From Streptomyces zingiberis (lineage in GTDB: Bacteria; Actinomycetota; Actinomycetes; Streptomycetales; Streptomycetaceae), in contig NZ_JAATEN010000012.1 in NCBI RefSeq assembly GCF_012034935.1, forward strand, positions 62,001-126,000: 64,000 nucleotides of DNA, read 5' to 3'. Shown here piece after piece: positions 16,565 to 24,767 of the stretch. Within the stretch, counting starts at the first letter, position 1; the number at the start of each line of letters is the position of its first letter. Both the position numbers and the translations under genes were made by a program. The notes below the pieces were generated by a model. It did no database searches. It saw only the letters and a program-made list of their open reading frames with translations, and was not told where the DNA came from.

Positions 16565-18391
16565 TCAGCCCGCGCAGGGATCGGGGACCTGCCCGGGGCG
16601 GGCCAGGAAGTCGAAGTCGCAGCCGGTGTCGGCCTGGGTGATGTGCTCCTGGTAGAGCGACCCGTAGCCCCGCCCGTACCGCGCGGGCGGCAGCCGCAGG
16701 GCGGCGCGGCGCCGGCCGAGTTCGGCGTCGTCCACCTCCAGCCGCAGCAGCCGCGCCGGCACGTCGAGGGTGATGAGGTCGCCGGTGCGGACCAGCGCGA
16801 GCGGCCCGCCGACGTGCGACTCCGGGGCGATGTGGAGCACGCAGGCGCCGTAACTCGTGCCGCTCATCCGGGCGTCGGAGAGGCGCACCATGTCCTGGAC
16901 GCCCTCCTTGAGCAGGGCGGCGGGGATCGGCAGCATCCCGTACTCGGGCATGCCGGGGCCGCCGAGCGGTCCGGAGCCGCGGAGCACCAGCACGCTGTCG
17001 GGGGTGATCCCCAGAGCGGGGTCGTCGATCCGGGCCTGGAGCTCCTGGTAGTCGTCGAAGACCACGGCGGGGCCGGTGTGCGTCAGCAGCCGCGGGTCGG
17101 CCGCGATGTGCTTGATCACCGCGCCGTCGGGGGCGAGGTTGCCGCGGAGCACCGCGATCCCGCCCTCCTCGGCGAGCGGGTCACCGGTCGTGCGGATGAC
17201 GTCGTCGTCGTGGACGAGCGCCCCGGCGAGCTGTTCCCGCAGGCTGGTGTGGGCGGCGGTGGGGCGGTCGAGGTGGAGCAGCCCGGCCTCGCCGAGCCGC
17301 GCCAGCAGGCCCGGCAGCCCGCCCGCGTAGTGGAAGTCCTCCATCAGATACGCGCCGCCGGGGCGGATGTTGGCCAGCACGGGCACCCGGCGGGCGAGGG
17401 CGTCGAAGTCGTCCAGGCCGAGCTTCACCCCGACCCGGCCGGCCATGGCCACCAGGTGGATGACGGCGTTGGTGGAGCCGCCGAGCGCGAGGGCGGTGGT
17501 GACGGCGTCCTCGAACGCCTCCCGGGTCAGCAGCTGCGGCAGCCGCAGGTCACGCCATACGAGGTCCACGGCGAGCAGTCCGGCCGCGGCGGCCATCCGG
17601 TCGTGGCCGGAGTCGACGGCGGGGATCGAGGACGCGCCGGGCACCGTCACGCCCAGCGCCTCCGCGCAGGCCGTCATGGTGGAGGCGGTGCCCATCGTCA
17701 TGCACTGCCCCGGGGAGCGGGCCAGGCCGCCCTCCAGTTCGTCCAGTTCACGGTCGCCGAGCCGCCCCGCGCGCCGCTCGTCCCAGTACTTCCACATGTC
17801 GGTGCCGGAGCCCAGGGTCTCCCCGCGCCAGTGGCCGCGGAGCATCGGCCCGGCCGGGACGAACACGGCCGGCAGCCCCGCCGAGGCCGCTCCCATGAGC
17901 AGCGCGGGCGTGGTCTTGTCGCAGCCGCCCATCAGCACGGCGCCGTCCACCGGGTAGGAGCGCAGCAGCTCCTCGGTCTCCATGGCCAGCAGATTGCGGT
18001 AGAGCATGGGCGTCGGCTTCTGGAACGTCTCCGAGAGCGTCGCCACGGGGAACTCCAGCGGGAAGCCGCCCGCCTGCCAGACGCCCCGCTTGACGGCCTC
18101 CGCCCGCTCCCGCAGGTGGCGGTGGCAGGGGTTGATGTCGCTCCAGGTGTTGAGGACCGCCACCACGGGCTTGCCGAGGTGCTCCTCGGGGAGGTAGCCG
18201 AGCTGCCGGGTGCGGGCGCGGTGGCTGAAGGCGCGCAGGCCGTCGGTGCCGTACCAGGCGTGGCTGCGCAGCTCCTCGGGGCGGACCCGGCGTCCTTCCG
18301 CGGCGGCGCCGGCGGCCGGCCCGGCCGGAGCCGCCGTCCCGCCGTACTCCCCGGGGGTTTCCCCGGGGGTCTTCCCCGGCCCGCCCGTCAC
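16565..18391 (-). CDS. IlvD/Edd-family sugar-acid dehydratase
   Basis: A 608-aa Fe-S dehydratase that removes water from a polyhydroxy acid to give a 2-keto-3-deoxy acid. Seen: three cluster-ligand cysteines C89 (INPCHRHL), C157 (GGCDKTTPALLMGA, signature 1) and C230 (GQCMTMGTAST), plus signature 2 LSDARMSGTSYG near the C-terminus. This pattern fits the aldonate/pentonate dehydratase branch better than isoleucine-valine biosynthesis, because its neighbours are sugar-catabolic. The GTG at 18391 overlaps the upstream lyase stop by 4 bp and has GGGAG upstream. The first 35 residues are a non-conserved Gly/Pro/Ala extension. Candidate substrates are galactarate/glucarate, L-arabinonate or D-xylonate. 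Confidence 0.88.
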   Translation of the reverse strand: MTGGPGKTPGETPGEYGGTAAPAGPAAGAAAEGRRVRPEELRSHAWYGTDGLRAFSHRARTRQLGYLPEEHLGKPVVAVLNTWSDINPCHRHLRERAEAVKRGVWQAGGFPLEFPVATLSETFQKPTPMLYRNLLAMETEELLRSYPVDGAVLMGGCDKTTPALLMGAASAGLPAVFVPAGPMLRGHWRGETLGSGTDMWKYWDERRAGRLGDRELDELEGGLARSPGQCMTMGTASTMTACAEALGVTVPGASSIPAVDSGHDRMAAAAGLLAVDLVWRDLRLPQLLTREAFEDAVTTALALGGSTNAVIHLVAMAGRVGVKLGLDDFDALARRVPVLANIRPGGAYLMEDFHYAGGLPGLLARLGEAGLLHLDRPTAAHTSLREQLAGALVHDDDVIRTTGDPLAEEGGIAVLRGNLAPDGAVIKHIAADPRLLTHTGPAVVFDDYQELQARIDDPALGITPDSVLVLRGSGPLGGPGMPEYGMLPIPAALLKEGVQDMVRLSDARMSGTSYGACVLHIAPESHVGGPLALVRTGDLITLDVPARLLRLEVDDAELGRRRAALRLPPARYGRGYGSLYQEHITQADTGCDFDFLARPGQVPDPCAG

Positions 18392-19290
18392 AGCTCCCAC
18401 CCCTTCACCAGCGAGGCGACCCGGCCGCGTTCCGGCTCGGGCAGTGTCCGGCTGGGCGGGCGCACCTCCCGCCGGCAGAGGCCGAGGACGGCCATCGCCT
18501 CCTTGACGACGCTGACGTTGTTCGCGGACTGCCGGTCCGCGCGCAGGTCCTCGAACTCCCGGATCCGTTCCCAGACCGCCATGGCGGCGGGGTAGTCCCC
18601 GGCGCGCAGCGCGTCCAGCATGTCCAGCGAGAGCCGCGGGGCGACGTTGACCAGGCCGGAGGTGAACCCCGTGGCCCCCGCGGAGAAGTAGGCGGGCGCG
18701 TACAGCTCGGCCAGTCCGGCCACCCAGACGAACCGGGAGAGCCCCGCGTCCCGCGCCACCGCCGCGAACCGCGCCACGTCCGGCACCGCGTACTTCACCC
18801 CCACCACGTTGGGGCACAGTTCGCCGAGGCGGGCGATCCGCGCCCCGTCCAGCCGCTCGTTGCGGATGTAGGGGACGACGCCGAGCTCGGGTACGGCCTC
18901 GGCGATCGCGCGGTGGTAGTCCACCCAGCCGTCCTCCGAGACGTACGGGTGGACGGGCTGGTGGACCATCACCAGGCCGGCACCCGCGTCCCGGGCGTGG
19001 CGGGCGGCGCCGATCGCGGTGGGGATGTCGTGGCCGACGCCGGCGACCACGGCGGCCCGGCCGGTCGCCTCCTGAACGGTCGCCTCGGTGAGGGCCCGGC
19101 GCTCCTGCGGGGTCAGGGCGTAGAACTCGCCGGTGTTGCCGTTCGGGGTGACGGTGGTGACGCCGCCGTCGAGCATCCGGCGCAGCAGCGCGCGGTAGCC
19201 GGCGAGATCGACCCGGCCGTCCTCGCCGTACGGCGTCACCGGGATCGCCACGACCTGGGCGAGTGCCGCGGTCAGCCGTGCCTGGTCCAT
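18388..19290 (-). CDS. DHDPS-family aldolase/dehydratase, 5-dehydro-4-deoxyglucarate dehydratase-like
   Basis: A 300-aa class I TIM-barrel enzyme of the dihydrodipicolinate synthase/KdgD family. Seen: the GNTGE loop (51-55), the active-site tyrosine Y141 in VVPYIRNERL and the Schiff-base lysine K166 in NVVGVKYAVPD. Family members near sugar-acid dehydratases convert 5-keto-4-deoxyglucarate or 2-keto-3-deoxypentonate to 2-oxoglutarate semialdehyde, which the local aldehyde dehydrogenase could then oxidise. True lysine biosynthesis is unlikely given the context. It is translationally coupled to the dehydratase gene (4-bp overlap). A 10-bp tandem repeat lies upstream. Confidence 0.85.
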   Translation of the reverse strand: MDQARLTAALAQVVAIPVTPYGEDGRVDLAGYRALLRRMLDGGVTTVTPNGNTGEFYALTPQERRALTEATVQEATGRAAVVAGVGHDIPTAIGAARHARDAGAGLVMVHQPVHPYVSEDGWVDYHRAIAEAVPELGVVPYIRNERLDGARIARLGELCPNVVGVKYAVPDVARFAAVARDAGLSRFVWVAGLAELYAPAYFSAGATGFTSGLVNVAPRLSLDMLDALRAGDYPAAMAVWERIREFEDLRADRQSANNVSVVKEAMAVLGLCRREVRPPSRTLPEPERGRVASLVKGWEL

Positions 19291-19691
19291 TCCTGTCCGC
19301 CCTTCCGTGCGCGGCGCCTGCCGCGGGCTGTGCTCGGGTCCGCTCCCCGCAGGGTGCGGGCCCTCGCCTTCGGTGGCGTTCCGCCGGGTGCGGCGGACGC
19401 CGGTGCGGTGCTGTGTCGTGCCGGACTGCGCTGTGTGGTGCCGTGTCGTGCTGTGCCGTGCTGTGTCGTGCTGTGTCGTGCCGAGTGGTGCCGCGCCGCG
19501 CCGGGCGCCGCGCGAGACGGTGCGCGCGCCGCGTTCCCGCCGCCGGGGCGGAGGGGGGCCGGTCGTGCGGGTCGTGCGGGAGCCGGGTACGGGCCGCCCG
19601 GGTCGTTCGCGTGGTGCGGGCCGTGCCGGTGGTGCGGTTGGGACGCGGGCCGGGGCGGAGCCGTCGCAGGGCGGCCGCCCCGGCCCGCGGT
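19291..19691. other. gene-free promoter region with repeats
   Basis: This 401-nt stretch lies between the lyase start and the stop of the FadR-type regulator gene, and presumably carries the lyase-dehydratase promoter. Its centre is the 10-bp repeat at 19411-19490, flanked by other GTG/CGG-rich simple sequence. I see no coding capacity beyond low-complexity frames. Confidence 0.5.
19411..19490. repeat. 10-bp tandem repeat, unit CTGTGTCGTG, about 8 units
   Basis: Eight consecutive decamers in exact register. CTGTGTCGTG occurs perfectly at 19411, 19461 and 19471. One-base variants are at 19431, 19441 and 19451, and diverged units at 19421 and 19481. The period equals about one helical turn. 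It lies 120-200 nt upstream of the lyase gene. Confidence 0.85.
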
Positions 19692-20366
19692 CTAGGGGGC
19701 GGGGGATCCGGTGGTCCCGGCGTGCTCCGGGAACGCCCGCCGCACGAAGGAGCCGATGTGGTCGTGGAGCAGCCGGGCCGCTCCGTCGCCGTCCCCCGCC
19801 AGCGCGGTCCGCAGGATCTCCCGGTGCTCGCGGGCCTCGCGCTCCCAGGAGGGGTCAGCGGCCCAGGCGACGGTGGAGACCAGGGCGGCCTGGTCCCGCA
19901 GGTCGTCCAGCATCCGGGCGAGCAGGGGGTTGCCGCAGGGCAGATAGAGCGCCCGGTGGAACGCGCGGTTGGCCAGGCTCCGTTCGGCCGGCCCACCGGC
20001 GTGGTCCGCCTGCTCCAGCGCCTTGCGGGCCTCCTCCAGCGAGGCGCCCTGGGTGACGGAGCGGCGCAGCGCCTCCGGTTCCAGCAGCAGCCGCACGTCG
20101 CAGACCTCGCGGGCCATGGCGGCGTCCACCATCCGGACCGTCACCCCCTTGTACTGGCTGATGACGACCAGCCCGGAGCCGGCGAGCGTCTTCAGCGCCT
20201 CCCGGACCGGGGTCTTGGAGACCCCGAACCGCTGGGCCAGCTCCGTCTCCACCAGCGCCTGCCCGGGGCGGAGCGCGCCGGTGAGGATGGAGTGCTTGAC
20301 CGCCTCCAGCACCACCTGGGTGCGGGAGGGGATCGGCACCGGAGGAGGACCGGGCACCGTCACCAT
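19692..20366 (-). CDS. GntR/FadR-family transcriptional regulator
   Basis: A 224-aa regulator. The winged helix (about 10-75) has the GntR signature ALVETELAQRFGVSKTPVREALKTLAGSGLV, and the FCD effector domain follows (about 85-210; conserved RAFHRALYLPCGN and EHREIL). The ATG at 20366 is the first good start after low-complexity sequence. It is located between the lyase-dehydratase pair and the uncharacterised gene, all on the minus strand. It is therefore the best candidate for control of the sugar-acid genes, with a sugar acid or 2-keto acid as probable effector (inference). Confidence 0.88.
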   Translation of the reverse strand: MVTVPGPPPVPIPSRTQVVLEAVKHSILTGALRPGQALVETELAQRFGVSKTPVREALKTLAGSGLVVISQYKGVTVRMVDAAMAREVCDVRLLLEPEALRRSVTQGASLEEARKALEQADHAGGPAERSLANRAFHRALYLPCGNPLLARMLDDLRDQAALVSTVAWAADPSWEREAREHREILRTALAGDGDGAARLLHDHIGSFVRRAFPEHAGTTGSPAP

Positions 20367-20697
20367 GAAGGCTCCGCATCTCGCGCACGGCATACGGGAT
20401 CCCGCGCACGGCTCATGAGTCGGCCGCCGGCCGTGAACGGCCGCCGGACAGCGTCGTGTTCCGCGTATATCGCGTCTCATATATGACGTACGAGGAACAA
20501 CGCGATGAACGTAGGCCCGCCCCGGGAGCGCGTCAATGGGTCGCGCGAGAAGTTTTCCTGCCGGCCCCCGCCCGCCCCCACCGGCGGCCCCGCATCCGTC
20601 ACCTGCCACCGCCGCTGAACGCCGGGGCGCCGGCCCGCCGGAGGCCCGCCGGGACCGGGCCGGGCGGCGGCCCCGGGCCCCGGCGGGCGCCGTGCCG
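20367..20697. promoter_or_regulatory. intergenic region with palindrome TCATATATGA
   Basis: 331 nt between the 407-aa gene and the FadR-type regulator. An AT-rich core contains the perfect 10-bp palindrome TCATATATGA (20477-20486), with CGTC at 20473 and GACG at 20485 flanking. It lies 111 nt upstream of the regulator start and could be its own operator. The remainder is GC-rich with no gene seen. Confidence 0.45.
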
Positions 20698-21921
20698 TCA
20701 GCGGACCGCCGCCGCCAGCTCCCGCAGCGCCGCCCGGGCCGTCTCCAGGTCGGCGTCGGAGGCCAGCCCCGCGTGGTAGAGCCGGAGTTCGTCCGCGCCC
20801 AGCTCCGCGGCGTGGCGGGCGTCGGCCGCGAGGGTGGCCGGGGAGCCGCCCACGCCGGAGACCACGGTGAAGTTGGCCGCCAGCACCGCGCCGTCCGGGC
20901 GTTCCCGGGCGAAGGGCTCCAGCACCGCGGCCCGCCCGGGGACGCCGGACGGGCCGCCCGGGCAGGGCAGCACCACACCGTCGGCGAGGGGCAGCGCCTC
21001 CGCCGGGTCCACGCCCGCGTTGGCCCCGCAACGGTGCCAGGCCGGGTCGGCGTGGAGCAGCACCCGGAACCCGGGCCGGGCCACCTCGCGGACGGCGCCC
21101 ACGGCGGCCAGGCGGAACGCGGCGGCGGCCTCCTCCCGCCAGCGGCGGGTCACGGCGGCCGGTTCCTCCCCGAGCAGGTGCTCCACCGCGGCCCACTCCG
21201 CCGCCCGGTCCCCGGCCGCGCCGGGCTCGGGCTCCCCGCGCCACAGCGGCTCCAGCGCGGAGACCACGGCGGCCCGCAGCCGCTCCGGGTCGGCGCCCGC
21301 GCCGGCGTACCCCTCCTCGCAGACCGGGCAGAAGCAGAGCGACATCAGGTACTGGCCGGCGCCGCCGAGCGGGACACCGCCCGTCTTGTCGTGGGCGTGC
21401 AGATGGGCCAGGCCGTACCAGCCGCAGGACTCCAGTTCGGCCCCGCGCGCCCCGGGCCGTACGGCCGCCTCGGCGGCGAGCGCCGCCGCGTAGGAGCGCA
21501 CCTCGGGCCGGGCGACGCACGGCGCCCACGGGTAGCGGTCGCCGTAGGCGTTGCGCACGGTGATGTCCGGGTGCTCCTCGCCCAGCCGGGAGTTGTGGGC
21601 CAGCACCACCCAGCCGTGCACCTCCAGCCCCGCCCCGGCCAGCGCCTCCGCGGCCTCGCCGAAGGGGTCGTCCCCCGCGGTCCAGCGCTGCTCGTACGGG
21701 CGCAGCGGGCGCTCCGCCCAGCGCTCGCGGTCCGGCGGGTAGAGCACCGCGGAGTGGCGGGCCGTGACGACGCGGTGGCGGGGGTGGCGGGGGGTGAGGG
21801 CGCGGGTGGAGTGGTAGGCGGAGGCCAGCGTCACCTGCTGGACGCCCAGTGCGGCGACCCGGTCCGCGGCGCGCGGGTCACCCACCACGTCCCAGGGGTA
21901 CAGAAAGGCCGAGGCTCGCAT
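20698..21921 (-). CDS. uncharacterised protein, possible TIM-barrel glycoside-hydrolase-like
   Basis: I do not recognise this 407-aa protein. It has no signal peptide or membrane helix, so it is probably cytosolic. Visible features: ASAFLYPWDVVGD at the start; HGWVVLAHNSRLG and DRYPWAPCVARPEVRSY resembling barrel-strand ends of glycosidase-like proteins; GAELESCGWYGLAHLHAHDK; a paired-cysteine CFCPVCEEGY that could bind metal; and later VLLHADPAWHRCG and LGADELRLYHAGL. The pattern suggests an alpha/beta barrel acting on carbohydrate (inference). It is divergent from udh and shares its intergenic region, so co-regulation with uronate catabolism is likely. Confidence 0.7.
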   Translation of the reverse strand: MRASAFLYPWDVVGDPRAADRVAALGVQQVTLASAYHSTRALTPRHPRHRVVTARHSAVLYPPDRERWAERPLRPYEQRWTAGDDPFGEAAEALAGAGLEVHGWVVLAHNSRLGEEHPDITVRNAYGDRYPWAPCVARPEVRSYAAALAAEAAVRPGARGAELESCGWYGLAHLHAHDKTGGVPLGGAGQYLMSLCFCPVCEEGYAGAGADPERLRAAVVSALEPLWRGEPEPGAAGDRAAEWAAVEHLLGEEPAAVTRRWREEAAAAFRLAAVGAVREVARPGFRVLLHADPAWHRCGANAGVDPAEALPLADGVVLPCPGGPSGVPGRAAVLEPFARERPDGAVLAANFTVVSGVGGSPATLAADARHAAELGADELRLYHAGLASDADLETARAALRELAAAVR

Positions 21922-22239
21922 GTGTGGGTCTCCCTCCCCGGCCCGCCGCCCACCAGGGCGCGGGCCCGTCTGCCGGAGCGGTCACGCTAGGACGGGCCCC
22001 TGGGGCGGTCAAGAGAGTGCGGACGCGGGGATGACAGCGCTTACTGCCCGATGGCAGAGTCTTCTCCCGGATCACCGCGCGCCGCCCCGACCCCGACCCC
22101 CGGCCCCGACCCCGCCCCCTGACCGCCGCCCCGGGCCCCGGCCCTCCGTCCCGCCCCTCCCCCGCGCCACCGCGACCCGTGCCCTCCAGCCCTCCGGTCT
22201 TCCCGGACCGCCGGCCGCCGTCCTCCCGAGGAGTAAGCC
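21922..22239. promoter_or_regulatory. divergent control region of the 407-aa gene and udh
   Basis: This 318-nt region carries the LacI-type operator-like site at 22033-22046 and C-rich sequence before udh. The udh ribosome-binding site GAGGAG is at 22228-22233. No gene is seen. Confidence 0.5.
22033..22046. promoter_or_regulatory. LacI-family operator-like site upstream of udh
   Basis: TGACAGCGCTTACT shares 11 of 14 positions with the site at 16290-16303, around the core AGCGCTTAC. It is about 195 nt upstream of udh and 110 nt upstream of the divergent 407-aa gene. Confidence 0.5.
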
Positions 22240-23067
22240 ATGCCCGCAGACCGCACCGTCCTGATCACCGGCGCCGCCGGGGGCGTGGGCACCCTGATGC
22301 GCGAGCTGCTGCCGCGTCACGGGTGGACGCTCCGGCTGCTGGACATGGTGCCGATGGACGACGTCCCCGAGGGCACCGTCACCGTCACGGCCGATCTGGC
22401 CGACCCCGCGTCCGGCCCCGCCCTCCGCGAGGCGCTGCGCGGCGTGGACGCCGTGATCCATCTCGCCGGGATCTCGCTGGAGTCCACGTTCGAGAAGATC
22501 CTGGACGCCAACATCCGCGGCACGTACCACCTCTACGAGGCGGCGCGCGAGGAGGGCGTGCGCCGGATCGTCTTCGCCTCCAGCAACCACGCCGTCGGGT
22601 TCGTCCCGCGCCCGGGCGACGGCGGCCCGCTGATCCCCGTGGACACCCCGCACCGCCCGGACACCTTCTACGGGCTCTCCAAGTGCTTCGGCGAGGACCT
22701 GGCCGCCCTCTACCGGGACCGGCACGGCATCGAGACCGTCTCCATCCGCATCGGCTCCTGCTTCCCCGAGCCCACCAGCGTGCGCATGCTGTCGGTCTGG
22801 CTGAGCCCGCCGGACTGCGCCCGGCTGCTGGACGCGGCGCTGACCGCCCCGGACGTCGGCCACACCGTCGTGTACGGCAGCTCCGCCAACACCCGGCTGT
22901 GGTGGGACCTCTCCTCGGCCCGGGCCCTGGGCTACGAGCCGCGGGACGACTCCGAGCCGTACGCCGCGAAGCTCGTCGCCGAACAGGGGGAGCTGGAACC
23001 GGGCAACCCCGACCACGCCCACCTGGGCGGCCACTTCTGCACCCACCCGCCGATGTGGCCGCACTGA
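22240..23067 (+). CDS. udh: uronate dehydrogenase (NAD-dependent)
   Basis: A 275-aa short-chain (extended SDR) enzyme that oxidises galacturonate or glucuronate to the aldarolactone. Seen: the NAD loop GAAGGVG (11-17), the catalytic Y144-x3-K148 in DTFYGLSKCFGED, and S114/S115 in FASSNHAVG. The stretch HLAGISLESTFEKILDAN, IRIGSCFPEPTSVRMLSVW and the late VYGSSANTRLWWD closely follow characterised Agrobacterium Udh, as recalled. The ATG has GAGGAG 6 nt upstream. It is transcribed alone, facing away from the catabolic genes. It is the strongest single indicator that the neighbouring pathway handles uronic acids. Confidence 0.9.
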   Translation: MPADRTVLITGAAGGVGTLMRELLPRHGWTLRLLDMVPMDDVPEGTVTVTADLADPASGPALREALRGVDAVIHLAGISLESTFEKILDANIRGTYHLYEAAREEGVRRIVFASSNHAVGFVPRPGDGGPLIPVDTPHRPDTFYGLSKCFGEDLAALYRDRHGIETVSIRIGSCFPEPTSVRMLSVWLSPPDCARLLDAALTAPDVGHTVVYGSSANTRLWWDLSSARALGYEPRDDSEPYAAKLVAEQGELEPGNPDHAHLGGHFCTHPPMWPH

Positions 23068-23089
23068 CACCGGGCGGGACGGGCGGGGC

Positions 23090-23608
23090 TCAGGGGCGCC
23101 GGGCCTCCGCCGGGCCGCGGTGGGGGTGGTGGCGCGGTGCGCAGAGGGCGGTCAGGTACTCGTAGACGGGCTGGACACGGCCCGGCAGCGGCTCCCCGGC
23201 GGCGCGCCAGTGGATGGCGGCGATCTCCTCGCCGGGGGTGAAGGGCCGGGGCGCCGCCGTCCGGCCCACGTAGACCGCGCCGTAGACCCGGTGGCGGTGC
23301 GGGCCCAGCAGATAGCGGCCGAGGCCGGCGAACCGCAGCTCGTCCGCGACCTGGCCGGATTCCTCGGCGAGTTCACGGACGGCCGCCGCGCGGGGGCTCT
23401 CGCCCGGTTCGATGCCGCCGCCGGGCAGCTCCCAGGTGGCGCTTTCCCGTTCGAGGACCATCAGCAGCCGGTCGCCGTGGAAGAGGATCACGGCGGCCAT
23501 GCCGATCTCGGCGTCGCCGGGGCGCGCGTCCTCGGGGAGGCGGTGGAAGGACTGGAGCGTGAAGTTCCGGCCGTCACCGCACAGCGGCTCGGCGGGGGAA
23601 GGCGGCAT
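23090..23608 (-). CDS. NUDIX hydrolase
   Basis: A 172-aa pyrophosphohydrolase of the NUDIX superfamily. The NUDIX box is complete: GGGIEPGESPRAAAVREL followed by AEESGQ, with the metal-binding REx2EE glutamates. The substrate cannot be told; it lacks the extra domains of MutY- or ADP-ribose-specific types. The ATG at 23608 gives an N-terminus MPPSPAEPLCGDGRNFTLQ; a later in-frame ATG before AAVILFHGDR would still leave the domain intact. It is convergent with udh, 22 nt apart, and otherwise unlinked. Confidence 0.88.
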   Translation of the reverse strand: MPPSPAEPLCGDGRNFTLQSFHRLPEDARPGDAEIGMAAVILFHGDRLLMVLERESATWELPGGGIEPGESPRAAAVRELAEESGQVADELRFAGLGRYLLGPHRHRVYGAVYVGRTAAPRPFTPGEEIAAIHWRAAGEPLPGRVQPVYEYLTALCAPRHHPHRGPAEARRP

Positions 23609-23777
23609 GGCACGACTCCACGGTGGCGACGGGACCCCGGCCCGGCCGGAGCATACCGGGGGGACCCCGGCCGGGGCGTGGGGGACGCCCCGGCGGGGGC
23701 GGCCGGCGGGCGCGGGACGGGGGGTTCCCGCGCCACGCCGGCCTCGGCCCGGCGCACCGGGCCGCCTCAGGGCGGTC

Positions 23778-24767
23778 TCAGGGGACGACCACGATCTTCC
23801 GTCCCACACCGGCGGCGAACCGCTCCAGCGCCTGGGGGTAGTCGTCCAGCGGCATGCGGTCGCTGATGAAGACCTCGGGGTCGATGACGCCCGCCGCGAA
23901 GAGCTCCGCCGCACGCTCGTAGCTGTGCAGCACGGCCATCGAGCCGGTGATGGTGATCTCCTGGTTGTAGATCTTGTACGGCTCGATCACGGCGGTGGTG
24001 GCGTAGTCGGAGACCCCGAACTGCAGGAACGTGCCGGCCTTGGCGACGCGCCCCAGCCCGTCCTGGATCGCGGCGGCGTTGCCGGTGGCGTCGATGACGA
24101 CGTCCCAGCCGCGCGCCCGGTCGAACTCCGCGGCGGACCCCGCGGCGCCCGAACAGCCCAGGGTCTTGGCGGTGGCGAGCCGTTCGGGGCTGATGTCGAC
24201 CACGTCGACGCGCGCGGCGCCGGTCCGCTTGGCCAGTTCCAGCATCATCAGCCCCATCGTGCCCGATCCGTAGATCAGCACGTGGGCGCCCATCCGCGCG
24301 GAGAGCACGTCGTAGCCGCGCACCGCGCAGGACAGCGGCTCGATGAGCGCGGCGTCCTGCGGGTTGACGTGCTCGGGCAGCTTCACGCAGTTGGCGACGG
24401 GGGCGACGGCGTACTCGGCGGCGCCGCCGGCCACGGTGACCCCGATGGCCGCCCAGCGGTCGCACAGGTTGTTGCGGCCGTTGCGGCAGTAGGTGCAGGC
24501 GTGGCAGTACAGGGACGGGTCCACGGCGACCTTGTCGCCCACCGCCAGCTCGGTGACCCCGCTGCCGAGGCCGACGACCTCACCGGCGAACTCGTGCCCC
24601 GGCACGATCGGCAGGGAGGGCGCGAACTCGCCCTGGAGGATGTGGAGGTCGGTGCCGCACAGTCCGCAGGCGGCGACCTGGACCACCACCTCGCCGGGGC
24701 CCGGGGTGGGGTCGGGGACGGTGGTCAGCACGGCCTTGCCGGGCGACTCGATGACGGCGGCCCTCAT
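23778..24767 (-). CDS. zinc-dependent medium-chain dehydrogenase, probable polyol/sugar dehydrogenase
   Basis: A 329-aa medium-chain dehydrogenase/reductase. Seen: catalytic zinc ligands C37 (GLCGTD) and H58-E59 (VPGHEFAGE); structural zinc cysteines C88, C91, C94, C102; and a Rossmann motif IYGSGTMGLMML. The family oxidises polyols such as sorbitol or arabinitol to ketoses. It is the last gene of the importer cassette below and overlaps the second permease by 4 bp, so it probably acts on the imported polyol. The ATG at 24767 begins MRAAVIESPGKAVL, the typical family start. Confidence 0.9.
   Translation of the reverse strand: MRAAVIESPGKAVLTTVPDPTPGPGEVVVQVAACGLCGTDLHILQGEFAPSLPIVPGHEFAGEVVGLGSGVTELAVGDKVAVDPSLYCHACTYCRNGRNNLCDRWAAIGVTVAGGAAEYAVAPVANCVKLPEHVNPQDAALIEPLSCAVRGYDVLSARMGAHVLIYGSGTMGLMMLELAKRTGAARVDVVDISPERLATAKTLGCSGAAGSAAEFDRARGWDVVIDATGNAAAIQDGLGRVAKAGTFLQFGVSDYATTAVIEPYKIYNQEITITGSMAVLHSYERAAELFAAGVIDPEVFISDRMPLDDYPQALERFAAGVGRKIVVVP

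Noticed and set aside
19411..19490. CRISPR-like array
   Set aside because: Repeats are only 10 bp with no spacers and no cas genes nearby; it is a simple tandem repeat.
16565..19996. Single 1143-aa open frame suggesting a lyase-dehydratase fusion
   Set aside because: Only the last 608 codons are in the dehydratase frame. The lyase is read in a different frame with its own start and stop, and the genes overlap by 4 bp.
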